The notes: generated by a model not told the origin, from the sequence alone. A stretch of DNA of 64,000 bases from Acanthornis magna (GCA_036785705.1 JAWUZG010000070.1:5653001-5717000), one strand, 5' to 3'. Shown: positions 11,364 to 24,507, counted from the first letter of the stretch. Program-made: numbers and translations.

Positions 11364-12026
11364 TCAAATTGTTCCCTTGTTGTTTACAATCAATAAGATT
11401 TTGCTTTGGCCTATCAAGGTAAATATTAAAAAAAATAATTTAAAAAAATCACAGATTTCTGCTATTCCACATCTGGGAAAGTTCTGCTTTTCCACATGAA
11501 ATATATGACAAGACTGGAATATTGGGACTGCCAAAAAGCATATCTCCACACCATATAAACAGTGCAGTTGAAAAAATATTACCTTATGAAACTTATAGCC
11601 AGCAGGGTTATAGAAAAATTTTATATAGGGATATAGAGAAATTGGTAAATAGAATCGCTGTCTAGCATGTTTTGTGGAGATTTTTTTTTTACATATATAT
11701 ATATGTTCCCAGTTATTCTCCCTTTGGATCATGGAGTTAAAAATGCAATGGCACAAAAATTCAGAAATATTTCTAGAAGGGAAAAGAAGCAACCACCGCA
11801 AGACAGAATCCACTGCAGAACACCTCAATATGTCAAAATTATATTCTTCATTTTCCTCCTCCAAAAGAAGAAACCACAACGTTTCATCTGAGAAAGCATT
11901 TTGGTCACAATGCAAGGATGTATTTTTCACAACTGCATTTTCCAGGTGAAATATTCTTCTCTCAAGAGGCTTCGTCAATCTTCTCCCTTTTCCCTCATCT
12001 GTTGGTATAACCCACTGGAAAAGCAT
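11364..12026 (-). other. 220-codon orphan open reading frame, probably non-coding
   Basis: On the minus strand an ATG at 12026-12024 opens a frame of 220 codons that stops at 11364. The stop-free run extends further upstream to a GTG at 12056. The predicted product starts MLFQWVIPTDEGKGR and is rich in Phe, Ile, Cys and Leu, with a hydrophobic C-terminal third. I recognise no domain. The base composition matches the AT-rich flanks and no splice-site pattern, poly(A) context or strong Kozak context is obvious. It is the longest non-microsatellite open frame in the window, which makes it worth listing. An AT-rich composition with Phe and Ile codons is what chance would give, so I favour a chance ORF. 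Confidence 0.15.
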
Positions 12027-12056
12027 TTCCTCTCTGCTGGAAAAACCTGTGACCAC

Positions 12057-15018
12057 TGTGTACTCTAGGTCAGAGAGCCCCGAGCGGCATCAGCTCCATA
12101 TTCCCAGCCAGATGTTGCACAGGGGCACAGGGGCTGTCCCTACGGCAGCTGGGGACCGTAAGGCACCTGCACGGAAGCTGATGCTCCATCCCAGTGACCC
12201 CAGCTGCAGGAGCTTTGCTGTTTGGGAGGCACTGGAATGTTCCTCAGCCAGCTGTGCTCCCCTGGACGTTTCCCAATGGATGGAAGAGGCCTGCTGACAG
12301 CACAGTGACACTAACCTTGGCCAGCTGACAGCCAAGAGTTGCCTCCACACAGCCTGGATTGGACCCGGTGTCCTTCCTTTGACCCTCAGCTCCTTCCTCT
12401 GGCTCCGAGTAATGGGTGTAAGCAATCCCAGCCATTCCAATTTATCTTTCCCCTATTTTTCTTCTAGCAGAGATGATATTCCTCCTTCATTGCTCACGGT
12501 CAGATTTGTCTTCTAGAGATGTGGACACATCTGGCGGGGGGTTGGTGAGTCTGAGCTCATTCATTGGGAAGGGTTCATGGAATACTCAGTACTTCTCAGG
12601 TAGCTTGGGATAGCGACCTCCTCACAGCTGGAGAATTTTCTTTCCAATATCCGAATAAAACACACCTGCTGAAGAGCACAATCCTATACTGGATGCACGA
12701 ACTGGACACACCTGGGACTTGTCCTCCTGTATAATACAAAAGAAAAGGGAGAAAAATACTTTACTGAGCACTGGATTTCCCAGGAGAATATGGCTGAACT
12801 TGTCTGCAAGCAAGTCACCGTTGTTTGCATACTGTGTTTGCCTCAGATCCGCCCTCTCCAGCCCATCTGTGAGGATTTTACTTCAGACAGGAACAGCCAC
12901 ATTAAACTTTACACAATTTGGGAACATGGGATGCTTTTTATTCCAGGAATTCTGAAGTGTGTCGCTGGCATGTTTTCCCCTTCAATTGTAAGTAAAGAAT
13001 GGCTGCAGAAGAGAGTCACTGGTGGGGTGGGCCACAGTGCCACCCTATTATCAATGTTCTCCTCAATATTATCCATGTATGGCAGCGAAGTTCCCCTCCA
13101 TGTGTCTGCATGGGAAAAGAGTTAAATGCAAATCCAGAAGCCTCTGTAACAGACTAAGAAAATCTCCTTAAACAATTGTGGACCAGAGCGGTAAGCAATT
13201 CTTCTCCCTGAATGGGGCATTGTGCACCATATTTCTGTCTGAACAACAAAAATGATCAAGATGAAATCCCAAGAGATTTAAGATGCAGAACTAAAGCGCC
13301 AGTGAGTTTCTGCTGACTGAAAATGGTTTTGTCAGCCTGGGGCCAAAGTTACACACCACCATGTACAATCACACAAACAGGCAGAGTGTCAGATAAAATT
13401 GGAGAATCTTAATTAGGCTTTTAAAATGCTGATTTTTCATTATATAGTGGTTTTTTAGCTCTTGATCTGAGCATCTCCCTATCCTCAAGAGTGCCGAGAA
13501 CTCTGAGTGGTGGTTACAAGGGAAGGATTTTCCTCTTCCTCAGTTTCCCACCATGGAAAATATCTACAGATGAACACAGACAGCAAGGCAGCAGCTTGTG
13601 AAAAACCCAAAGTCAGGCTTACCTGTGGCCCACCTCTGCAGCAATCTTGTTTACGCATCAGCACCTCAGGAACAATCCCTACTTTATTCACATTCCTCAA
13701 CACCAGCCTTTATTATATGGTGCACCACATCCTCACGTTAATTAGCACCTCACCGGCAGGAGGAGGATCGTTTTTCAAAAGGACTGCAATTAACAAAATA
13801 AAACAAATCTCTTTTTAGTTCGGCAACATTGCTTTCTCTCCTTCTCTTCAAAGTAAAGGGGGTCAAATTGTTGCTTTCCTCTGCAAACCAGCAATGGAAA
13901 TATTTCCCAACGCAGGGCGGTTTTCACTTGCCTACCACCTTTTGCCTGAATGTTTGAAAGGACTTGGCAAAAGGGAAGGGTGGGGAAGGATATTGATTTT
14001 CTTTGATTTTTCTTCAGTTTATCTGGGGAGTTGGAGGCAAAGAGGTGGTAAGCACCTCGCCTCAGGTTACAGGGTGGCTCATGAGCAGAGTCTGGTTTTG
14101 TGGGCTCTTGGATTATTCTCCCCACCAGATAATCCAACAAATGGGACGATTTCACTGCAACTCAAAATCTGCGACGAACAGGACATCATGAGTTGAAATA
14201 CGTGTGCTCCTTTGGATGCTCTGCAACACAATCTTCCCTCTGTGGGAAAAACCCTTAGTAGATGGGGCTGAAGGATTTCTTTCCCTGTTTATTAAACAAA
14301 TTCTGTAGAAAAAAAAAGGTTTTCTCGACTCACAGTTTTGTGTATAAAAACAGCTTAGGTTTGTCATTAAAATAACCGTGGCTGGAAAAGTGTCAACAAA
14401 ACATAAAAATGTTGACTCTCAGACTTCCAATTCAGTCCTGTTTTGGGTGAAACATGGCAAAGCCGCACGGAATGCTGCACGGTGGCAGTGCCTTTGTGAC
14501 ACCAGCAATATCTGTGTTTTGTAATGAACTTTTAGGGCCTCCATGTGGCAAGGGGTGCTGCTGGCAAGCACATGTTCCTTCCCCATTGGATGTGAGAAAC
14601 TGTGAGTGTTGCTGGTTTTTTAACACCTGGGAAGAAGAATAACACTACATCACTGTTGAAGATGGCAGAACTCACCCAAAACTACCCTGATTTTTTGGGA
14701 TCCAGACTGTATGGAGCAGCTGGGATTTAACCAACCCTCTCACACAAATGTCTCTGCTACACTTATAGACCCCCCAAAAAAAATAAAAAATGGATCTGGC
14801 AAAACCATCACAAAGGGACTAAGCTATACTGGAGGTATCTCCCCTGCAGGCATTATTCCTCTGAATAGTGCAGAGTTTAGGGCAAGTCAAAAGAAAGCTG
14901 CTGATCTGGAAATAATGGTGCAGGCCGGAAAGACCCCGCACCGTGCACGGCCCCCCAGCTGTGTGCTCCCTCCAGCCAGCTCCACAAAAGGAAACACAAA
15001 CACAGATCAGCTGCAAGA
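12057..15018. other. Non-coding stretch without recognisable genes
   Basis: No gene or RNA is seen. Several short pieces such as 13720-13805 (two TTAATTA/CAATTAA homeodomain-type cores close together) look like possible conserved non-coding DNA, but this cannot be shown from one sequence. Confidence 0.55.
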
Positions 15019-15105
15019 TAATATTATTATTATTATTATTATGATGGTTGTTGTTATTACTACTGCTCCCTGGAATCATTATTATTGTTATTATTATTAT
15101 TGTTA
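15019..15105. repeat. Interrupted (ATT)n trinucleotide repeat
   Basis: Two blocks of ATT units, about 15019-15042 and 15077-15105, are separated by a GTT/ATT-derived spacer. This is consistent with one older repeat broken by substitutions and a short insertion. Confidence 0.9.
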
Positions 15106-16585
15106 TGCTCAGGCCAATAAAGACTGTGGTTTAGTGTCAGAGAGGTGAAGCGGTGGTTTCAGAGATGCCCTTGGGAAGGGAATGTTCATGCTTTCTCAAA
15201 CCTCTCGCTGTTATCATGTTTTCCAAGCAGTCCCATAACCTCTGATAGCGCACTCTGACAATTTTTTGCCATCATATGTAAAAAAAAAAAGGTCATCCTG
15301 AGAAGATTCCTCTGGGTTTAATACAAGGGCACACCTTAGGGCAGTTGTGGCCACAGTGAAAAATGTGTTTCCCTGGTAGCACTCCTTGCCTTTGGAATAT
15401 ATTTGAAAATACATGGAATGAGGTGTCCCTGTTTGCTTTTCACACTGACAATGGTCAGAGGTCAGGTTACAAGTACGTCGAGTCCCTGCTAAGAGCACCA
15501 AAGAGTAAAAACGTGTGGCTTCCAAGTGAATGTGGACTTTCCAACAAACCTGGTGCTATTCCTGTGGTATTTCCCCAGGATATGTTCTCCCTTCCACAAA
15601 ATCATTAGAATCTCTCAATGGGTGATGGAGAGGGAAAATAGGTGTATATTCAGGTAGGATACATCTTTTTGTGGTGGCAAACCAGGCTACAGCTCTTCCC
15701 AGCAGCTACTGGATTCCTCCTTTTGTTTCCTTTCAAAGGAACCTAAAGCACATCAGCCTCAAGAAGAAGGAAAATCCCTGTTTTCCACGTTGATGGACAT
15801 TTAATTTCCTGTTACATTGGGAAAGATATCAATGCATGTGTGTTGAATTAACGTGTTACGCATCAATAATAAGCAAAGCCAGTAATTCCTGTCAAACGTA
15901 ATGTGTTAATGAGGATAAAATTGTGTATACTCCTGGTCTATACCATTTCAAGTCATAGAGGACAAGCCTTAAAAGTCAGTGACATTCCATGCAGTGCATC
16001 CACCTCAAGAAATCCAGTGTTCCTCTGAATTTCTAATTTAATTTCAAGTCATAGAGCCACACTATAGCCAGCAGATGAAACAAGAATGCAAAGGATGGTC
16101 CTAAACCAGTTGTATTTGTTCTGAACATTTCCACCTCTTTACATTAACAGCATTTTCTTTGATTACAGCTCAGCTTTTTCCCCCTTTATGCTGCGAAGAG
16201 AGCCTCCCTCGTGGTCGCTGTTTCCTTTACACCACTGATTAGTCAGACTGCTCCCCTGCTTGTGTGGGGTTCTCATGTGAGTGTGAGAAAGCAGCGCGAA
16301 GAAACCAGGGAAAATACGAAAGCAAAACCACACAGGAACTGCAGGCATCCCCAAGGCCAGGTGCAGGCTCTGAAACTGGATGCAACTTAGTTCCAAGCCA
16401 TCTCAGGATCGAGTTGTGGTTAGTATTGTCATTGTTGGGTTACCAGGCTTGTTATGCTTTGAGCTCTGGGCATTCCTTTTTTTTATGGTACATCCTAAGA
16501 AATTCAAGTTCCACATACCAAAGATATTCAGAAGAGAACATCTGGCTGTGAAATTGCTTTGAGAACGAGAGTGCTGCTTATTAAT
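15106..16585. other. Non-coding stretch without recognisable genes
   Basis: No gene is supported. A 16-base direct repeat 'atttcaagtcatagag' occurs at 15945-15960 and 16041-16056 (96 bases apart), suggesting an old local duplication. Confidence 0.55.
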
Positions 16586-16632
16586 AAATAGAATATATAA
16601 AAATATATAATATATAAATATATATATATTAA
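16586..16632. repeat. AT-only low-complexity tract
   Basis: Nearly pure A/T with repeated 'atatataaa' words. It is low complexity with no unit that is clearly ancestral. Confidence 0.85.
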
Positions 16633-16890
16633 AAAAATGAAATCTTAAGTTCTTTAAGCAGAATCACTGGAATAACCCAGAATACACGGGGTTATTCAGT
16701 GTAGTTATTGGTGCACAGTTACCCTCACTGTGTCCTCATGAAACTGCAGAAAAACTAATTGTTTTCAGGTTTTATTCTTTCTGCCTCCCTTTCTGTTATG
16801 TTTCTTCTCTTCAGAGATTGCAACCCACCCATGTCTTCTGGCTGACCTTCCTCACAGGGCACACTCTGTTTCCTACCAGCCCTTTCCTCT

Positions 16891-17186
16891 CCCATCCCAC
16901 CCCACCCCACCCCACCCCACCCCACCCCACCCCACCCCACCCCACCCCATCCCATCCCATCCCATGGATCCCATCCCATCCCATCCCATCCCATCCCATC
17001 CCATCCCATCCCATCCCATCCCATGTATCCCATCCCATCCCATCCCATCCCATCCCATCCCATCCCATCCCATCCCATCCCATGTATCCCATCCCATCCC
17101 ATCCCATCCCATGTATCCCATCCCATCCCATCCCATCCCATCCCATCCCATCCCATCCCATCCCATCCCATCCCATCCCATCCCAC
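16891..17186. repeat. (CCCAC)10 - (CCCAT)n pentanucleotide array with periodic 9-mer variants
   Basis: After one CCCAT, ten perfect CCCAC units (16896-16945) are followed by CCCAT units to 17181 and a final CCCAC. The CCCAT part is broken by CCCATGGAT at 16961 and CCCATGTAT at 17020, 17079 and 17108. These lie 59, 59 and 29 bases apart, that is after 10, 10 and 4 perfect units, which shows nested duplication of larger blocks. Because a 5-mer cycles through all frames, the array gives long stop-free frames on both strands (MGWDG on minus, HPIPS on plus). These are artefacts, not proteins. Confidence 0.97.
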
Positions 17187-19524
17187 CTGAAGGTGTCCAG
17201 CCCAAAGGCAGCAGGATGAGGATCACGCTGGCTGCTCCCTGGGGAGCTGAGCTCTGGGACAGGCTCCAGTGCCCTGTTTGAACTTGGAGGGAATCCATGC
17301 CCAGCCGCGGGGAGCAGCTGCCAGCAGCAGCCCGCAGCCCTTTCATGCCCCCTCCCTCCTGTTTCGCTCCAGCTGCCAGAGCCCTTATTCCTCCTTTCTT
17401 CCCCCCTCCAGGAAACTCAGGGCCAGGCACTCAGGGCCACAGCTGTTTGATCAGGTCACGGTGCCTTTCTCTCAGAGCCACTGGCAACCAGCATGGAAAA
17501 CCACTGGTGGAAAGATCGTATTTCCCTTCCCATTCCTTTTCCACCAACAGGGAACTCTGCCCTGTTCATCTGAGGGCACAGAGGCCATCGAGGCTGTGTC
17601 GTGGCTGCTGGGGGGCTGGCAGGGCACACACCCCTAAAATCCATATATTCCCATTTTCCATTTATTTCCCCCTCCCATCGACCCCTGCAGAAGGAAGAGC
17701 AGTGCCAGGGAGTGCTGGTCACGCTACTGTTTCTTCAATCACATAATGAATTATAAAAGCAGATCCTTCTGATTGAGTGAGAGGTACCAGGAAACTTTTG
17801 GATGTCCCTGATGTATGATCTCATGCAGACAAGACACCTGTTGTGGGCTGCAGCAGTCATAAACTGGTCCTGGGAATGCTTGGTTAAAGAACCATCTTCT
17901 CTGTTGTCCCGGGAGAGCTGACCTATCTGTATAAAATATCTATTTACACCGCAGAAATTGCCTTTAAAATATTAGCTTGGTAATATTTTCCATGAGGAAT
18001 TCCTGAGCTTTCCATGCTCCTGAGTGTGTGCAGACCTTATGCACCTACATGTGCATGCCCTGAAGGAAAAAAAGTGAGCTCTGAAATCTAAGTGCAACTG
18101 TTCACGTTCAGTGGAAATCATAAAAGGTAGGAAATCACAGAATGAATTATTGTTAAAGAAAACCCAATCAGCAACCAATAGGCAGCAAGGAAGTTTTTAA
18201 GTCTGTTGTAAACTTGTCTATGACTCCAGTTAAATGGCTTTCCATAGATAACAAAAAAATTTTGAAATTTACCTTCCAGGCTTTTGTCTTTGCTACACCT
18301 CTAACAAAGTTGTTAACAGATTCTACAGGGGATCAACATTTTTACTTTTTTAAGTGCAAAAATGGACTTCGCCACAGACCTTTCTGCTTTAATTCTTTAT
18401 TGATAATTTCAGAAAATAAATATTGAAAATAAATATTTTTAAAAAAATTTTTGCCCTCTATCACCTGCAACAGACAACCTAGTAGGAATGAATATATATG
18501 TGTGTCACACAGTGAGAGAAAGGGAGAGGGCGGAGCAATGGGCTCCATTTCAGTGTCCAAAATCAGGAGCCTTTCATTGCACTTCACCCCAAACCTAGCA
18601 GAAAAATCTCTTCCTCAGACACAGATCTTGTGCCAGCTTCCAGATAGATATTCCATTTTGTGTTGATTTTGGATGTGGAGCCAATGTGGGCCTGATCATG
18701 GAAACTGAGCTGCAGCTTTAAATCTGGAGATTTAAACTGGTTTCCCCTGAATACTTTTAAACGCTTTCAGCCCTTTGGATGAAAAATGCCTGTTCTACCA
18801 TTAGTCACTTGGAGTAAGAGGGCTGGATCTGAAGGACCTGCTGAGCCCTACAGCTTCTTCTTGATTACCCTTTGCATTGCTTTAAGGACCCAAAGAAAAT
18901 GTATTTGTACAAATGGTTCATGTGCCAAGTGGCATTTTCTTTCATTCAAAAAAAGAAGTGAGGTTTACATACGCAAAATGCACGGCTCTACATGCAATGC
19001 TCTTCCCAGCACATTTTCAGGCAAAATAACAAGCTGGATGCCAAGACTACAAGTTGTCCAACAGCAAATCCAGCTGTCATTAACACAGGTATCCATCCCC
19101 CGGTGGAAACAGCCTCCATCAGCAGCAGACAGCTGTGGCTTTTAATATAATTCAGTGGCAGATAATACAAAGCAGCACTTTCACAGCCGGAGCGCGGATG
19201 AAAAATGACACAGCCCAGGAACATGACAAGCAACAGGCCTGCAGGGTGAAGTTCTGACTGGCTTTAACTGGAAAGCTTGTTTTCTCCCGAGCACACGTTT
19301 GCCAGCTTCAAATGGCACTTACTATTTTTGGTAAAGCTGTTGCAAGCCCTCACACATGCTTCATCCAGCACCAGTTCAATGGTATATGATAATCATTCGG
19401 TATTAAATACTGGCAACGGAGCCAGAAGGTTTCCTTCATGCATCCTCCTGCCGCTGCCAAGGCAATCAAATTAATTCTGTTAACAGCCTGCCAAGTCAGC
19501 TAGCCCACTAAACTGTCCTGCCTT
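17187..19524. other. Non-coding stretch without recognisable genes
   Basis: The first 500 bases are more GC-rich than the surroundings, and the remainder is AT-leaning. No exon or RNA gene is seen. Open frames reach 149 codons but mostly extend out of the pentanucleotide array or overlap each other. Confidence 0.55.
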
Positions 19525-19770
19525 GAGAGCGAAACCGAGCCCTTCCCATCAAACCGTGCCGTTTCCCTGCGGAGCGCGACGGCTGGAGCCCCGCCAGCGG
19601 GAACCACTGCGATCATCGTGCGATGCCATGCGATGGCTCTAATGAGCTGACATTTCCTGTTGCTAAATTGCCACGTCTGGAAGCCAAAGCAAATAGTGTT
19701 CAACCCCGGCAGAAACCAGACGATGGTTTCTGACTTTTCCCTCTGCCTTCTGTTTCCTCGCTCGCGACGT
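19525..19770. promoter_or_regulatory. CpG-dense candidate regulatory element
   Basis: Fourteen CpG dinucleotides fall between 19530 and 19632, with more at about 19707-19768, in a window otherwise strongly CpG-depleted. It is too small for a classical CpG island. Retention of CpGs usually means unmethylated germline DNA or purifying selection. No coding exon with plausible splice sites is apparent, so a conserved enhancer or a small orphan CpG island is the best guess. Confidence 0.35.
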
Positions 19771-21080
19771 TTCTCCATCCAGAGCTGCCTAGATAAAGAG
19801 GGATGAAGCAAAAAACTGCTCCTGCAGCATATGGAATGCATCAGGCTGCTCTGCAGAAACCAAGCTGTGTCATGTTGCCTCCCCAGTCCTCACAGACCCC
19901 TCTGGAAGCTGAGCCATTCCCTGTTAATCAGAACTGGGAGCTGCTGGGAGCGAGCACTGCAGGCACAGGTTGCCCACACCTGAGCTCCAATTTCTTCCAT
20001 GCATTTCCCTCTCTTCTGGCTGCTTATTTCACCACCAGCAGAGGCAGATGGGAGATTTCACACACCCTTTCTAGGATCTCCGGTGCAGAGCACTGAGGTT
20101 GCTGTCATTATGACATCTCCCGAGCCTCTCCTAATCACCGTTTGGCACAGTGAAGAATTAATGAATGATTTTTCACCTAAGGGAACCCCTCTTTGTTGGG
20201 GGTCAAATCACCGGTGTGTGCTGAAGCCACTGTGGTTTTAAGCCCAGCAGTGCTCACTGATACCTCTTCTGAAGCAGGGGCACAACAGGTACATCCAAGG
20301 AGTATTAACGGGGAGATAAATTACAGGCTCAGGCTAAAAAACCAGGCAGTAATCCTCTGGGGATCTTAACACACGCTCCTCAGCATGAAAAGGAGCTATT
20401 GGATAAGCCAAACTGAGTAAGTGTGAAAGAGATGTTTTGCTGGGAAGAGGATGGAAATTATGAAAAATGGCAGATAGTTTTTTGTTTTAACTCACTGACA
20501 GAAGGCCACAAGGTTCGAGCCAGTGTCATTTTTCTGTGTCATTTTCTAGGCTAGGATAGAGATGGGATTTTATCTGCCTGCACCAAGCTGCTTTCTAAAG
20601 ACTATGCACTAAATAGGGGCCTGTTTTGCTGGCAGCATAGTTTTCTTCATGGCCTTTGCTTTTGCCCTCCAAATGGCACATGAATTTCACAGGCCTCGAG
20701 CTGTACTTGCAGCCTTTTCCTGAAGTCATGGCACTGGTAGTCTTGGCTGTCCTCCACCAACTTAACTGTTAAGTCTCGAAAGTCTGTTATAGATTTTATA
20801 GGCTCATTTTGCTCGTGTGCAGGCACTCATCTGTTCAGTTTGGTTTGCTCTCTTCTGTAGTGGCACATTTCATGTCTGTGGCATCAATAAATAACTGAAA
20901 ACCATTCCACCGATCTCCTTGGATTACGCTGAAGTCAAGGAATGAAAATAATCTACCATGGAAAAATGTTTCTTCTGGCGGCAACGTACCTCATACAGCA
21001 GTGGCACTAAAAGATCAGCAGCGCTGGGAAGAACTGAGTGTATCTTTAAAATTCCAATTTTCTATGGGTTAAAGTAAGTC
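19771..21080. other. Non-coding stretch without recognisable genes
   Basis: Nothing assignable is seen. A 'ggttcgagcc' at about 20513 resembles a tRNA B box but has no cloverleaf around it. Confidence 0.55.
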
Positions 21081-21140
21081 CTAGACTCATAGAATCATTA
21101 AGGTTGGAAAAGAGATCGTCAAGTCCAGCCTTGGATGCAG
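21081..21140 (-). mobile_element. CR1 LINE 3'-end fragment (inverted)
   Basis: 'actcatagaatcattaaggt' followed by 'tggaaaagagatcgtcaag' and 'tccagcc' is the reverse complement of the extreme 3' end of CR1. Only about 60 bases can be recognised. The element reads right to left. Confidence 0.75.
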
Positions 21141-24100
21141 AAGTCAGTGCACTATGGTCCCATATGATCACTACGTACACCACGTAGCCCTTAAAATTTT
21201 GGAAGCATCCATTTCATCCCTTCCCACAGTAAGGTACCAACAATTTTCAAAGAGATGTAAAGCATAGGGAAAATTAATAAAGAAAATAGGTGCTGACATG
21301 GATAAAAATAATTTTCCTCTGAAAGCATGGAGAAAAGCCACTGATGGCACAAATTGCTCTCCTCCCCATCCCAACCACTTCCCTTTGCTGGGGGTTTCCA
21401 GGACCAAATGGCAGTCTAAGTTACAAGTCTGCATGGGTGCACAGAACCAAAACAGCACTCTGCCTTTAATTAATCCCACAATTCTGAAATTACTAATTGG
21501 GAAAAGCTGCTGCTTGTTTTGGGAAACCTGGAGAATGGGCCATTGTATGCAAAGCAGGTGCAATGAGCTGTGTAGGTTGAACAGAACTATATATATTGCT
21601 CAGGGGATCAAAAGGCCAATAATATTAATATATAACCATCACTTCTCAGGCTTTTCTTCAAAAACCTTGGGGTAGCAAAGAAAGAAAAAGGCAGCATAAG
21701 TCTTAAATTCCTAAGACTGTGTTGCATAAACAAGGAAATAAAACCTGAAAAAATCCCTTGCCCCATACCAAGAACAAATCTGATCCCAATCAGGACCAAG
21801 GTGGGGTTTTCAATACAGTGGAGCTTCTCCAGTTTTTAAAGTGCACAAATATGAGTGATTTCCAATTTAAAGACCTTTTTAGACATATGTGTTTATTTTC
21901 ATTTTCTACCTGCTTAGAAGGTCAGAAAATCTTGTAATTTCTGTTTAGAAATAAGCTATCACATTCCCACCACAGAAAAAGCTCAAGGCCTTGTTCTGAG
22001 ATGTCAGTCTCAGACATTTTCCACCTTTGCCTTTGAGGAAACTGTGCTGTTTAATTTCTGACTCTGGCATATGCAGTGCTAGATGGCACAACAGGCGGGT
22101 TTCAACACGTTAAGTGGCAAAGGACATTCAGCAATTAGCTTTGGTGTAGAAATGGGTTTTGGTTTAAGGACAATATGACCTGAAACCTAAAAAGCAATAT
22201 TTAAAATATAGGGGGAATTATTTGCAATTCTTATGTTTGCAAATAGGTATTTTTCAGCAAGTGTACCATGATACAAAAGGTCATCTTTCAAATTAGTACT
22301 TCTCAGATGAGTCCAAGATGGGACTCTGTGTCAAATAAATGCCCCCAGGACCCGCTCTGCTCTCTTTCAACCAGGAGCAAAATGCAGGAAATAAAATTCA
22401 AGTGATTTTCCATTTTTATTTGCATAATATTTGCTTTGGGCTAAAGGCACACAAGGCATGCTGACCTGCTGCTGGAAGGGTGAGCACATTGGAAAGGACA
22501 GGAGAAGGAAGGTTCCGTCCCGAGATGATTGTATCCATTAATTGATTAAGAGAATGTTGTGTCATTTCTGAATGGGCTCAGTGTCAAACTCCTGCTTCCC
22601 TCCAGCCCTGGCAGCATTCACAGCGTGCTGTTGATACTGTGGCTCGAGGTCTCTCACTCTGACAGCTCTGAAAGAGTATTTTGGAAGGATTTAGTGGTTT
22701 TGAATAGCTTATTTCACTAACCCATAAAGAAACACTTTCCTTCGACACAAGCACGAGTGGTTATTTTCTATACTTAATAAGGCCAAGGTAAAGAAAACCC
22801 AACTGCATATTTTTAAATATTTTATCTTTACACAAGCCTGGGTTATGCAGAGCACAAAGCCATATACATACTTCACAGAGAAGGTAATAATATCTGACAA
22901 AATCTCAAGAACTGTGTAACACACATGCCAAAACTTCGAAGGAGTACAAGATTAGAAAAAAAATAGTCCCAACAGAAATGTCATTAAGGATAGGAACTAC
23001 CCCCTTGATGAGAAGATGCATCTTCTGCTCATCTCTAGAGACAGAGATGCAACAGAAAGTCAGAAAGTTGTCTGCATTTTCTACAGTGCCCCAGTATTTA
23101 TTAAATACCCATTTTTGTATGAAGTCTGTGCTAAAAATGGTCCTGCAGCCATATGCAGAACCAATCTATTTATCCTATAAATTTCCTAACTTACAGGCTG
23201 AGAGTGTGAGAGAGCCGTAGGACTGAAGGAATCCAGGCTTTTCGCAATATCCTTGCTAAGTTCTTAGCTGCCCCTGTTCTATGGGCACTCCCCACTTCCA
23301 GGATTTTCTGCAGCCTTGGACAAATATCCTTCCTCATGCTTTTGGAAATAAAGAATGGTGGTATGGCATGCGATGAAAAGCAATCAAATCAAATGCTATC
23401 CATACAAACTTGAGAAAGATCTGAAAAGCAAACAATGTTTCCATCAGAGAATTGCCAAAACACATGAATGTTACAATTATTATAATATTATACTCTTTTC
23501 CTTAGCAACAGCCTATGGTTTGTTAAGGCTATAAAAATTTTTAAGAGGTTGACATTTCAATGATTCAGTGGATAACGCAGTTGGATTCTTGTTAAACTAC
23601 AAGTAAAATTTAATCTAATTTCATAAGTGGCACCTGATTAAGCTTGTCCAGCATGTCAGATGTCAGAGGACAGCTACCCTGATACTGGAGAGGACCAAAA
23701 TAACAACCACAATAATTCATCCTGACATTGCAGTCTGGGATGGAGGAGGCTATTCCTGTTTTGCACAGGCTTGAAGGAAGTGACTTGCCCCAGTTGCCAG
23801 GATCCTGTCCAACCCTCTCCCAATTAAGGGGACATGCTTTGTTTCAGTGCTGCCCATTCCTTTGTATTTCCAGGGCCATTTATCTCTTAAAGTGTTGTAT
23901 TTGGGGTTTTCTACAAAGTCAATCTAAGTATCTTCAACTTTCAGTGACAATTCCCACTGCAGTGATCTTTGGGATTTCCTAGCAGCCACCAACCTGAGCT
24001 GGTGTAGCTGCCGTGGGACTAACCACGAATTGTCACGGTGATGGAGAGGGAAACAGTTAATGGTCCAGCCATTACTAATAGAGGTTGGAAAGAAGTAACT

Positions 24101-24466
24101 CTTGTTTATATTTCATTGTTGTTTAAAGTGCTCCGAACTAAAAAAGGAAATATCTGACGATTAAGGCTGTGTTTATATTGACTTTCTTCCCATTCACATT
24201 TTCCTTAGCACAAAGAAATACTTCCTCAGCACAGAAACACGCTGTTAAGGGGAAGGTGTCAGAGGACAGAAGAAAAGCCTCTTTTGCACGAGGGGTCTTT
24301 TGCACAAGGGTTTAGCAATTTTCAGGACTCGAGCATGAGAAAGGAGTCATTTCTCAGGCCCCAGCTCTGGGTGAGGCAGTCGAGGCTCTCCAGCCTCTCC
24401 AGCTGCCATGCCAGTGAGTGTCCAGCCCTGCTTTTGTGAGGTTTTACGGTTCACACTTCCATCTGC
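21141..24466. other. Non-coding stretch without recognisable genes
   Basis: AT-rich unique-looking sequence. No exon, RNA gene or named repeat is seen. Open frames are at most 130 codons and are shadowed on the other strand. Confidence 0.55.
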
Positions 24467-24507
24467 CTCCCTCCCCCCTTCCCTCTCTTTCCCTCTCTCT
24501 TTTTCTG
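24467..24507. repeat. Polypyrimidine (C/T-rich) tract
   Basis: About 40 bases of nearly pure C and T including 'cctccctcccccc' and 'ctctctttttct'. It resembles a long polypyrimidine tract of a splice acceptor but is not followed by a plausible exon. Confidence 0.75.

Noticed and set aside
13530..13570. MIR/Deu-core-like words 'cctcagtttccc'
   Set aside because: Only about a dozen bases resemble the SINE core and the flanks do not align, so chance cannot be excluded.
16755..17430. Long MGWDG / HPIPS open frames of 121-185 codons
   Set aside because: They are translations of the CCCAT/CCCAC array, open in all phases of a five-base unit. There is no unique coding sequence outside the repeat.
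20500..20530. tRNA-like B box 'ggttcgagcc'
   Set aside because: No A box, acceptor stem or anticodon arm can be built around it.
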